Shown: one piece after another, positions 1 to 5,860 of the stretch
How the letters are laid out: each line of letters begins with the position of its first letter
Numbering within the stretch: the stretch's first letter is position 1
NCBI GenBank assembly: GCA_029939875.1
Contig: JAOZSC010000030.1
Coordinates: forward strand, 1 to 13,117
DNA: 13,117 nucleotides
Origin: Desulfobacterales bacterium
Lineage (GTDB): Bacteria > Desulfobacterota > Desulfobacteria > Desulfobacterales > JAFDCJ01
Direction: 5' to 3'
Program-made: the position numbers and the translations under genes
Notes under the pieces: generated by a model
The model's database searches: none
Seen by the model: only the letters and a program-made list of their open reading frames with translations
Told to the model about the DNA's origin: nothing

Positions 1-61
1 TCAACCGCCGCAAGGCTTCATTTTGTCGCAGTCGCCGGGGTCTGTAATCTGGAAACAGCAT
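1..61 (-). CDS. hemB: delta-aminolevulinic acid dehydratase (porphobilinogen synthase), N-terminal fragment
   Basis: Only the first 20 codons are in the window; the gene continues past the left edge. Read on the minus strand from the ATG at 61 it gives MLFPDYRPRRLRQNEALRR, which matches the characteristic HemB start (FP..RPRRLR....LR.L). HemB condenses two 5-aminolevulinate molecules to porphobilinogen in the cytoplasmic tetrapyrrole pathway (heme, siroheme, cobalamin). An AAAGG ribosome-binding sequence lies 7-8 bases upstream of the ATG (GAAAGGCAAATATCATG), supporting this start. The catalytic lysines and metal site lie outside the window. The call rests on the short N-terminal signature only. 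Confidence 0.8.
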   Translation of the reverse strand, partial: MLFPDYRPRRLRQNEALRRL

Positions 62-134
62 GATATTTGCCTTTCAAGTCATAGAGAATTATTTTTAATT
101 TTATGCAACAGCCGGGAAAGGCCTAAGAAAAGAA

Positions 135-353
135 GTGCCTAAAAGAGAAGTGCCTAAGGTGCCTAAAGTGCACTAAAGTGCCTAAAGTTAAGGTCCGCCT
201 CCGGCGGAACAATTTTATTAAAAGAACAAAACAACGTCTAACAGTATATTCACCCACTGAGTTTCATGCTGGTAATACCCGGCGTTTATAAAAAAGACAG
301 AGCGAAGCGACGCCACAACTTTAGGCACTTTAGGCACTTCGAACTTTAGGCAC
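135..353. repeat. intergenic fold-back repeat made of 9-nt GTGCCTAAA units
   Basis: The 324-base stretch from 62 to 385 contains no convincing gene. Its left side holds direct copies of GTGCCTAAA at 135, 150 (last base G), 159, a degenerate copy at 168, and 178. Its right side holds three inverted copies (TTTAGGCAC) at 320, 329 and 345. GTGCCTAAAGTT at 178-189 is the exact reverse complement of 317-328, so the two arms could fold back over about 127 bases. A small hairpin, TCCGCC-TCC-GGCGGA, sits at 194-208 inside the loop. No coding potential or transposase is visible. I infer a non-autonomous dispersed repeat. Confidence 0.7.
300..318 (+). repeat. dispersed 19-nt repeat, copy 1
   Basis: GAGCGAAGCGACGCCACAA here matches the reverse complement of 4776-4794 at 18 of 19 positions. 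In both places the sequence continues into a GGCACTT motif after the CACAA end, so the shared element is longer than the 19-mer. This copy forms the inner edge of the right arm of the fold-back repeat. Confidence 0.65.
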
Positions 354-385
354 TTCTATAGATAATATCAGGTGGGAATACGGCA

Positions 386-435
386 GAAAACGCCCCCCCG
401 GCCCGCAATTAGCACACAGGACCGGGGGGGGCGTT
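386..435 (-). terminator. intrinsic terminator of the ferredoxin gene
   Basis: AACGCCCCCCCGG (389-401) pairs with CCGGGGGGGGCGTT (422-435), giving a stem of 13 base pairs with one unpaired G and a roughly 20-base loop. Read on the minus strand the stem ends in GTTTTC, a short T run, 24 bases after the ferredoxin stop codon. The stem is very GC-rich. It separates the ferredoxin from the repeat region and hemB. Confidence 0.75.
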
Positions 436-458
436 GTCAGAAAGACTGGAAGTTGCTG

Positions 459-647
459 TTAGGTCTCTTCCACAGTAATAGCACCCTCTTCACAAACCTC
501 GACGCAACTTTCGCATCCGAGGCACTCTTCCGCATTAACGGGAACGGACTTGCCGTCCTGCATTTCGAACACTTCCACCGGGCATACGTCTACGCATTCT
601 TCGCAACCGGCACATTTTTCAGCATCAACTGTAGGATTAAAAGCCAT
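459..647 (-). CDS. 2[4Fe-4S] ferredoxin, clostridial type
   Basis: A 62-residue cytoplasmic low-potential electron carrier. Two cysteine clusters are seen: C12-x2-C15-x2-C18-x3-C22-P, and C42-x2-C45-x2-C48-x3-C52. The second lacks the usual proline after the last cysteine (it reads VCEEGAI). Each cluster should bind one [4Fe-4S], with C22 and C52 swapped between the two sites as is usual in the family. The start is set at the ATG at 647 because GGAG lies 8 or more bases upstream; a longer reading from 680 would put this ribosome-binding site inside the gene. Like many such ferredoxins it is acidic. It has its own promoter and terminator, so it is probably monocistronic. Its redox partners cannot be told from this window. 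Confidence 0.93.
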   Translation of the reverse strand: MAFNPTVDAEKCAGCEECVDVCPVEVFEMQDGKSVPVNAEECLGCESCVEVCEEGAITVEET

Positions 648-691
648 TATCAAACTCTCCTTTCGATGAATTATTTTCAACCAAGAAAAAG

Positions 692-720
692 TCCATATAC
701 CAATTAAAAATGCGAGTCAA
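692..720 (-). promoter_or_regulatory. candidate sigma70-type promoter of the ferredoxin gene
   Basis: On the minus strand TTGACT (plus coordinates 715-720) is followed after 17 bases by TATGGA (692-697); TATATG at 694-699 is an alternative -10 with a 15-base spacer. The -35 box lies inside the hairpin that ends the upstream operon, so terminator and promoter overlap. The predicted untranslated leader is about 40 bases. Confidence 0.5.
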
Positions 721-740
721 GCCTTCTTGGCATTTTTTTT
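706..740 (-). terminator. hairpin ending the surE-tmk-fusion-hypothetical operon
   Basis: AAAAATGC (706-713) pairs with GCATTTTT (730-737), with an inner CAAG/CTTG stem at 719-730. On the minus strand the structure ends in five T residues, directly after the stop codon of the 741-1745 gene. The plus strand also has an eight-T run, so the structure could work in both directions. The stem is AT-rich and weaker than the ferredoxin terminator. Confidence 0.55.
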
Positions 741-1745
741 TCAATAATTAATAAATGCTATCAGCGTATTCTTGACCCCGGCGCCCGGATGTGCGGTTTC
801 GGCCTCCCGATCCTCAATGCCGGCACAACGGGCAAAAAATGCGCCGGGGGTCTGGCCGGGCACCCGGTAGACGCTCAATGTCGTACCGAACGGGATACCC
901 TGCAAAAAGGCCGGCGTTTCCAGCTTTTGTACGGACGGCGTCCGGCTTTCAGCGACCTGCGCAAAGTATGCCATTCGCTGTTCGGCCTGCCGGGCGTCCC
1001 CGGAGGCATCTTCAGCAGCCGGTACCGTGCCGGTCACATGCAAAATCCTTTCAGCCGCCGGCGCAAACTCCAGCACATGCTCCAGCACGGCTTGGCGATG
1101 GGTAATAAATAACGCCGTGCGTTGAGGGTCGCTCAGCAAAAGCCGGGTCCAGGCCTCCATCCGCATGTCGAGCATGTAGTCGGCGAAATCATCCGGTGCA
1201 ACCGATGGTTTTTGCAGCCGCCCTTCCGGCAGGGCATCTTCTTCGCGCTGCAATTGCTGGATCAGGTTCCGTTCTCTTTGTTGGTAATCTATTAGATCGC
1301 CGTCGACCCCCCGGCTTTGCAAATCAAACTGCTGGGCAAAATAAAGAAAAATTCGGGCGGTCATGACTTTGCGCTGGTCAGCAGGTTCAGTATCTTTGCG
1401 CCCTTGAGCCTTTATCTCGGCCACAATTTGCGAGGATGCCGAGGAATTGAAAAGCGGGCTCCGGTCCGGCCCGGCCTTTAAAAAGGCGTTTTTGCCGCCG
1501 CCGGAGGCTTCGAGTTGCAAATTGGCCCAGTTCAGATAATCGTTGACGGCCTTTTCCAGCAGTTCATCATTGCCGGTCGCGGGCACCCGGATATCTATCA
1601 GGCCTTTGTCAATCCAGGGCTGCATTTGCTCCGGTACACGGTCACGCAAGGGCTGGTACACGGTAAATGGTCCGCAGCAAGCCGCCAGGGCCTGTACCAC
1701 CGGTTCCAAAACATAGGTAAATGGGAAATAGATGGGTTTCATCAT
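741..1745 (-). CDS. conserved-looking protein of unknown function, 334 aa
   Basis: I do not recognise a named family. The protein begins MMKPIYFPFTYVLEP with CC at residues 23-24. No signal peptide or membrane segment is evident, so it should be cytoplasmic. A central part (about 120-200) is rich in charged and glutamine residues (QQRERNLIQQLQREED) and could be helical or coiled coil, followed by an acidic DDFADYMLDMRMEAW segment. It lies 19 bases after the fusion gene and is the last gene before a terminator, so it is probably cotranscribed with surE, tmk and the fusion. Two adjacent ATGs (1745 and 1742) are possible starts and neither has a clear ribosome-binding site, which suggests coupling to upstream translation. 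The reading frame is long and uninterrupted, so it is very likely a real gene. No function is proposed. Confidence 0.8.
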   Translation of the reverse strand: MMKPIYFPFTYVLEPVVQALAACCGPFTVYQPLRDRVPEQMQPWIDKGLIDIRVPATGNDELLEKAVNDYLNWANLQLEASGGGKNAFLKAGPDRSPLFNSSASSQIVAEIKAQGRKDTEPADQRKVMTARIFLYFAQQFDLQSRGVDGDLIDYQQRERNLIQQLQREEDALPEGRLQKPSVAPDDFADYMLDMRMEAWTRLLLSDPQRTALFITHRQAVLEHVLEFAPAAERILHVTGTVPAAEDASGDARQAEQRMAYFAQVAESRTPSVQKLETPAFLQGIPFGTTLSVYRVPGQTPGAFFARCAGIEDREAETAHPGAGVKNTLIAFINY

Positions 1746-1764
1746 AGAGAAATAGTATATTGGT

Positions 1765-4047
1765 TTATTGGTTTATTTTACCATCGCGCACCATGACCCC
1801 CCGCGCTTTGAGTTGGTCGCGAAGGCGGTCGGCCAGCACCCATTTTTTCTGCGCCCGGGCCTGGTCTCTGGCATTAATGAGCTCCCGAACTTCAAGGTCA
1901 TCAGCCGTCGTTTCGAACTGCATAACCGCCAGCACGGCGTCAATTCGACGAAAGGCCTCAAGAATTTTGGCCGCCCCCACCGGGTCAAGCCCGCCCTGGC
2001 GTACCAGGATGTTGATTGTCTTGATGCTTCTAAACAGGGACGCCATGGCCGCTGAAATATTGAGATCATCATCCATGGCGCTGGTAAAGCCGTTTTTGAT
2101 GTCGTAAAGAAGCTGGTCCAGCTCACCATACGATTGCCCCTCTTTCAGTCGTCGAAGGGTGTGGACACAGCGATCAATTCTTTTCAGGGAGCGGGCCGCT
2201 TCATCCAGTCGCCGGGCAGAAAATGTGACGGGTTTCCGGTAATGGGTGGACAACAGCCAGTAGCGAATGAGTCTTGTACTGTAACCCATGCCGGCCATAT
2301 CATCAAGGGTGAATCCCACCTCGTTTTCATCCACTTTTTTACCGTCCAGCAGGATGCGTTCGCAGTGGATCCAGTAACGCGCCAGGGAATTGCCGGTAAC
2401 CGCGGCGGCAATGGCGTTGACGTTTTCATGATGGGGAAAAAGCAATTCCCGGCTGCTGGCGTAAATATCGTAGTTATCGCCCAGGTATTTCATAGACATG
2501 GTGGCGCATTGCAAATGCCATGAGGGACGCACATTGCCCCAGACGGTCTTGGTAAATATGCCTCTTCTTAAATCCGAAAGCCGCGCCCGCTTAAAAAGAG
2601 TGAAGTCGCGCGGGTTTTGCTTCTCATATTCATCCAGATCCACCGTGGCGCCCAACCGGATTTTGTCCAGATCAATGCCGGACAGCCGGCCGTAATCAGC
2701 AAACCGCGAGATATCGAAATACAGGGAGCGAAGCTTTTCATAGGCGAACCCCCTGTTGACAAGTTTTTGCGCCAGTGCCACCATTTCACCCACATGCTCG
2801 CTGGCCCGCGGATATTTTGTGGCCGGTTTGACGGCCAGCGCCGCCAAGTCTTTTTTAAACTGCGCGATATGGGATTCAGCGAACGTCCCCAGCTCCTGCC
2901 CGGATTTTTCGGAGGCCCGGACGGTTTTATCATCCAAGTCGGCAATATTGACGATGTGCTGCACGCGGTAGCCGCGGTAGCCGAGATACCGGCAAAGCTG
3001 ATCGGCAAATACATAGCGGCGCATCTCCCCCAGATGCATCCGGGCATGGGCCGCCGGGCCGTAAGAGTGCACCGTAACGCTGCCGGGCACCAGAGGCACA
3101 AAGGGCTGTTTGCGCTTAGTCAAGGTATTGAAAAGGGTCAACCCGACCTCATCGTGCACGGTAAACAGCGGGGTGCTCAGGTAGCGCTCACCGCCATCGG
3201 GAAGTATGACCACCACAGTACCCGCAGACATTTGCTGTGCCTCTTTAAGCGCCACCGCCATGGCCGCCCCGCTGGACATACCCACGAACAGGCCCTCGGT
3301 TTTTGCCAGGCGGCGGGTCATCTCGAAGGCTTCTTCATCATCGATGTTTACCTTTTTGTCCAAGCGCTGTTTTTCAAAAATCTCCGGGCAGTAAGCCTCC
3401 TTCATGTTTTTCAATCCCTGGATCTTGTGGCCCAGGTACGGTTCCACCCCCACAATTCGAACAGCGGCATTGAGTTCCTTTAATTTTCTGGAGACCCCCA
3501 TCAGGGTTCCGGTGGTGCCCAGGCAGGCCACCAGGGTGGTAACGCTGCCGCCGGTCTGTTCCCAGATTTCCCGGGCTGTTGTGTGATAATGGGATTTCCA
3601 GTTGGCCTCGTTGTTGAACTGGTCCACCATAAAATAGCGCTGTGGGTGTTCACGGGCCAGGCGATAGACTTCCTCGATGGCCCCGTCAGTTCCCAGATGT
3701 CCCGGGGTCAGTATGATTTCAGCCCCCCGGGCTTTTAAAATTTTCTGGCGCTCGATGCTGACGGACTCGGACATGGCCAGCAGCAGTCGGTAGCCTTTAA
3801 CCCCGCATACCAGGGCCAGGCCAATGCCGGTGTTGCCACTGGTGGCTTCGATGACAATTTTGTCCGGGGTCAATTCGCCGGTCTTTTCCGCGGCTTCGAT
3901 CATGTACAGCGCGGGCCGGTCCTTGATGGAGCCGCCCGGGTTTAAATATTCCAGCTTGGCCAGCACCCTGATGCCGGGGTTGGAATTCAGCCGCCTGATT
4001 TCCACCAGCGGCGTGTTGCCGATGGTATCGAGAATCGATTGAGCCAT
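1765..4047 (-). CDS. CysM-type cysteine synthase fused to a degenerate cysteinyl-tRNA synthetase domain
   Basis: A single 760-residue frame. Residues 1-298 are a fold-type II PLP cysteine synthase: K42 in NPGGSIKDR is the Schiff-base lysine, TSGNTG (69-74) the substrate loop, GTTGT (177-181) the phosphate-binding loop, then SSG (258-260) and PDGGERYLST. GTTGT and DQFNN point to the CysM rather than the CysK branch. By recall, LKNM at 212-215 resembles the LRNM loop of mycobacterial CysM, with K213 where that enzyme has the arginine used for O-phosphoserine. Residues 303-760 follow CysRS end to end (about E. coli length), including NIADLDDK, RPSWHLQC, FPHHEN, the DALR-type region and the C-terminal tail. 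HIGH is replaced by HLGE (338-341), KMSKS by KVDEN, GGGSD by ASSRE, and zinc ligands equivalent to C28 and E238 by Y329 and V543. The first half is likely active and the second probably not a working synthetase. The start lies 6 bases after tmk. Confidence 0.9.
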   Translation of the reverse strand: MAQSILDTIGNTPLVEIRRLNSNPGIRVLAKLEYLNPGGSIKDRPALYMIEAAEKTGELTPDKIVIEATSGNTGIGLALVCGVKGYRLLLAMSESVSIERQKILKARGAEIILTPGHLGTDGAIEEVYRLAREHPQRYFMVDQFNNEANWKSHYHTTAREIWEQTGGSVTTLVACLGTTGTLMGVSRKLKELNAAVRIVGVEPYLGHKIQGLKNMKEAYCPEIFEKQRLDKKVNIDDEEAFEMTRRLAKTEGLFVGMSSGAAMAVALKEAQQMSAGTVVVILPDGGERYLSTPLFTVHDEVGLTLFNTLTKRKQPFVPLVPGSVTVHSYGPAAHARMHLGEMRRYVFADQLCRYLGYRGYRVQHIVNIADLDDKTVRASEKSGQELGTFAESHIAQFKKDLAALAVKPATKYPRASEHVGEMVALAQKLVNRGFAYEKLRSLYFDISRFADYGRLSGIDLDKIRLGATVDLDEYEKQNPRDFTLFKRARLSDLRRGIFTKTVWGNVRPSWHLQCATMSMKYLGDNYDIYASSRELLFPHHENVNAIAAAVTGNSLARYWIHCERILLDGKKVDENEVGFTLDDMAGMGYSTRLIRYWLLSTHYRKPVTFSARRLDEAARSLKRIDRCVHTLRRLKEGQSYGELDQLLYDIKNGFTSAMDDDLNISAAMASLFRSIKTINILVRQGGLDPVGAAKILEAFRRIDAVLAVMQFETTADDLEVRELINARDQARAQKKWVLADRLRDQLKARGVMVRDGKINQ

Positions 4048-4053
4048 TTTTTT

Positions 4054-4719
4054 CTATTCCGACTTTCGCATTCCGACTTCCGCATTCAAAACTTCCCAGC
4101 CTGAAATTTCTTTTTCAATTTCCGTCTTCACCTGCTGCTCATCCCGCGAAGCATCGATGATCCTGAAACGTTCGGGCTCCAGGCGAACCAGTTCCAGGTA
4201 GCCGGAACGCACTTTTTCATGAAACGCAACCGCCTCTTCTTCAAACCGGCTTTCACCGCCGGCACGGGAACCGTCGTCGAGCTGCTTCCAGGCCCGGGCC
4301 AGCCCGATCCGCGGCGACAGATCCAGCAGCAAAGTGACATTCGGCTTTAAATTGTCAAACAAAAGCGCGTGCAAATTTTCGATCAACCGAATGTCCAGTC
4401 CTCGGGCAAAACCCTGGTAAACCAAGGTGGCATCAAAATATCGGTCGCATAAAACAATGCGTCCCCCGGCAAGCGCGGGTTGGATCAGCGAGTGGATGTG
4501 CTGGGCCCGGTCGGCCATGTACAAAAGCAACTCGGCCGGAGGGACCAGATCCCGATTTTGAGGATTGAGCACAATAGACCGGATCTTTTCTCCGATAACG
4601 GTCCCACCGGGCTCGCGGGTGACCAGACACCGGTATCCCCTGCTTTCGAAATAGGTCTTAAGATGCCGAATTTGGGTTGTTTTCCCGGATCCCTCAATGC
4701 CTTCCAGAGTGATAAACAT
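4054..4719 (-). CDS. tmk: thymidylate kinase
   Basis: A 221-residue cytoplasmic enzyme that phosphorylates dTMP to dTDP with ATP, the last dedicated step before dTTP. The P-loop GIEGSGKTTQ is at residues 7-16, TREPGGT at 34-40, the LLLYMADRAQH helix at 64-74 and the DRY motif at 92-94 (DRYFDATLVYQG). Length fits the family (about 205-220). The start is the ATG at 4719, giving the normal MFITLEGIEG beginning; AAGGA lies 9 bases upstream. A longer frame to 4797 runs through a dispersed repeat and is rejected. The last residues (VGMRKSE) are encoded by a 14-nt tandem duplication and are probably a recent extension. It lies 84 bases after surE and 6 bases before the fusion gene. Confidence 0.95.
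   Translation of the reverse strand: MFITLEGIEGSGKTTQIRHLKTYFESRGYRCLVTREPGGTVIGEKIRSIVLNPQNRDLVPPAELLLYMADRAQHIHSLIQPALAGGRIVLCDRYFDATLVYQGFARGLDIRLIENLHALLFDNLKPNVTLLLDLSPRIGLARAWKQLDDGSRAGGESRFEEEAVAFHEKVRSGYLELVRLEPERFRIIDASRDEQQVKTEIEKEISGWEVLNAEVGMRKSE
4056..4087. repeat. 14-nt tandem duplication at the 3' end of tmk
   Basis: ATTCCGACTTTCGC (4056-4069) is followed directly by ATTCCGACTTCCGC (4070-4083), 13 of 14 bases identical, then ATTC starts a third partial unit. The unit falls into two similar 7-base halves. It covers the stop codon and last codons of tmk on the minus strand. Since 14 is not a multiple of three, copy-number change would shift the tail frame. Confidence 0.7.
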
Positions 4720-4733
4720 CGTTTGGGTTCCTT

Positions 4734-4752
4734 CAACCGGCCGAGCCGGTTG
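4734..4752 (-). promoter_or_regulatory. perfect hairpin just upstream of the tmk ribosome-binding site
   Basis: CAACCGG (4734-4740) and CCGGTTG (4746-4752) form a perfect 7-bp stem with a 5-base loop. On the minus-strand mRNA the stem ends directly before AAGGA, with the ATG 14 bases from its foot. It could influence tmk translation or act as a processing or pausing site between surE and tmk. There is no following T run, so it is not a terminator. Its role is inferred only from position. Confidence 0.4.
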
Positions 4753-4768
4753 TGTGAAATGCTTAAAA

Positions 4769-4794
4769 AAGTGCCTTGTGGCGTCGCTGCGCTC
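4769..4794 (-). repeat. dispersed repeat, copy 2, in the surE-tmk gap
   Basis: AAGTGCCT followed directly by TTGTGGCGTCGCTGCGCTC matches the reverse complement of the right arm near 300-330, where five extra bases (AAAGT) separate the two blocks. The 19-base block matches at 18 positions. The element fills most of the 84-base gap between surE and tmk and explains the spurious longer tmk frame. Confidence 0.65.
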
Positions 4795-4803
4795 CATCTT
4801 TTT

Positions 4804-5571
4804 TTAATTTATAAACCTGTCCAACCCCCATGCCTTCATATCTTCCAGCAGGCGGTAGTCGGTCATATCACATTTGACCGGGGTAATGGAGATATATCTG
4901 CGCCCCAGGATCGCGCCGTCTATTTCGGAGTCGTCTGCAAAGGTCTGGCTATCCGGTCCCTGCCAGTAATAGGTCCGGCTGCGCGGGTCGGTACGTTTGT
5001 CGACAGTGTCGTTCAACCGCACCACCGCCTGCCGGCTGACCCTTACCCCCCGGATCTCATGGACAGGGCAGGCTGGCAGGTTTATGTTCACAAAGCTGCC
5101 AAATGGTAGGCCTTTTTCAGCCACGGCTTCACACAGTTTGGCCGCAAGGTCGGCAACATCATCACAGAAATCTGCCCCGGGCACCTCAACGGACACCGCG
5201 ATGCCCGCCGTCCCGCACAGGGCCGCCTCTTTGGCGGCTGCCACCGTGCCCGAATAGTTCAAATTGGCCCCCACATTGGCCCCAGCATTGATACCGGCAA
5301 TGACAATGTTCGGCCGGTGACCAATAATTTCCATAATTCCCAACTTGACACAATCGGCGGGCGTACCGCTGACCGCGTATCCACGGCAGCCGTTGTTTAC
5401 TGAAACCCGGGTCGCGCGCAGGGCTTGATGCAGCGTGATGGCATGTCCCACGGCACTGCATTCCCGGTCAGGGGCCACAACAGTCACGGTATGCCTTTCA
5501 GCCAGAGGCCGGTAAAGGGACCACAGTCCCGGGGCGTGGATTCCATCATCATTTGTAAGCAAAACGTGCAT
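4804..5571 (-). CDS. surE: 5'/3'-nucleotidase SurE
   Basis: A 255-residue metal-dependent nucleoside monophosphatase of the SurE family (survival protein), cytoplasmic. The metal-binding aspartates are D8 and D9 in LLTNDDGIHAPG; S39 in APDRECSAVGH and N95 in AGINAGANVG complete the usual metal site, and VSGTPADCVKLG (68-78) is the substrate-side signature. Length is normal for the family. The start at 5571 gives the expected MHVLLTNDDG beginning; no good ribosome-binding sequence is seen upstream, and a TTG-initiated longer form from 5616 has none either. It appears to be the first gene of the operon with tmk, the cysteine synthase fusion and the unknown protein. Shared roles with tmk in nucleotide balance are possible but only inferred. 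Confidence 0.95.
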   Translation of the reverse strand: MHVLLTNDDGIHAPGLWSLYRPLAERHTVTVVAPDRECSAVGHAITLHQALRATRVSVNNGCRGYAVSGTPADCVKLGIMEIIGHRPNIVIAGINAGANVGANLNYSGTVAAAKEAALCGTAGIAVSVEVPGADFCDDVADLAAKLCEAVAEKGLPFGSFVNINLPACPVHEIRGVRVSRQAVVRLNDTVDKRTDPRSRTYYWQGPDSQTFADDSEIDGAILGRRYISITPVKCDMTDYRLLEDMKAWGLDRFIN

Positions 5572-5646
5572 AATAAAAAAATGTGCGACTAGGAATATCT
5601 TGACTTTTTGCGCCAACTTGGCTTTAAAACCCTATTGGTCCAACCG

Positions 5647-5675
5647 TGTATAACTTAAATTTAAAACAGGTTCAA
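5647..5675 (-). promoter_or_regulatory. candidate promoter of the surE operon
   Basis: On the minus strand TTGAAC (5670-5675) is followed after exactly 17 bases by TATACA (5647-5652). The spacer is AT-rich. The predicted start of transcription is near 5640, giving a leader of about 70 bases before surE. The -35 box is part of a CTTGAAC heptad (GTTCAAG on the plus strand, 5670-5676), the same word that builds the array at 5730-5830. Confidence 0.45.
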
Positions 5676-5729
5676 GCTGCAAGACCGCCTGCAACTCAAT
5701 AAATTTATTTAAACAAAGTTCCATAAAAC

Positions 5730-5830
5730 CTTGCGCCTTGAACCCTGTACCCTGAACCTTGTACCTGGCGCGCAGCGCCCTTGAACCTTGAACCTGGCGC
5801 GCAGCGCCCCTTGTACCTTGAGCCCTGAAC
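5730..5830 (+). repeat. heptanucleotide array with a 29-30 bp tandem duplication
   Basis: The intergenic region between surE and lptD contains consecutive 7-base units of the type C(C/T)TG(A/T)AC: CTTGCGC, CTTGAAC, CCTGTAC, CCTGAAC, CTTGTAC, then a GGCGCGCAGCGCC palindrome (5767-5779), further CTTGAAC units, a second identical palindrome (5796-5808), and CTTGTAC, CTTGAGC, CCTGAAC. The stretch 5763-5791 is duplicated as 5792-5821. Each palindrome can form a GGCGC/GCGCC hairpin with a 3-base loop. Two units in opposite orientation lie at 5670-5683, and three more occur after metG. No coding function is seen. Confidence 0.75.
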
Positions 5831-5839
5831 CCTTATTTT
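5811..5839 (+). promoter_or_regulatory. weak candidate promoter of lptD
   Basis: TTGTAC (5811-5816), a heptad-array unit, is followed after 17 bases by TATTTT (5834-5839). Both boxes match the sigma70 consensus only partly (3 and 4 of 6). Transcription would start near 5846, only about 15 bases before the GTG start. AT-rich sequence near 5695-5720 is an alternative promoter location. Confidence 0.25.
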
Positions 5840-5860
5840 ATCGACTACTTAACTACAAAA

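Noticed and set aside
135..353. CRISPR array made of the 9-mers
   Set aside because: Units are too short, there are no regular spacers, and both orientations occur.
372..707. 111-aa plus-strand frame over the ferredoxin gene
   Set aside because: It is antisense to the ferredoxin and its terminator, with no ribosome-binding site; the minus-strand frame has two perfect iron-sulfur motifs.
2617..3483. 288-aa plus-strand frame opposite the cysteine synthase fusion
   Set aside because: It is the antisense shadow of the fusion gene with no family signature.
1765..4047. The fusion as an assembly artefact joining two genes
   Set aside because: The frame is continuous with no leftover start or stop at the junction (about residues 298-303), and the CysRS half carries its own substitutions, which a chimera of normal genes would not show.
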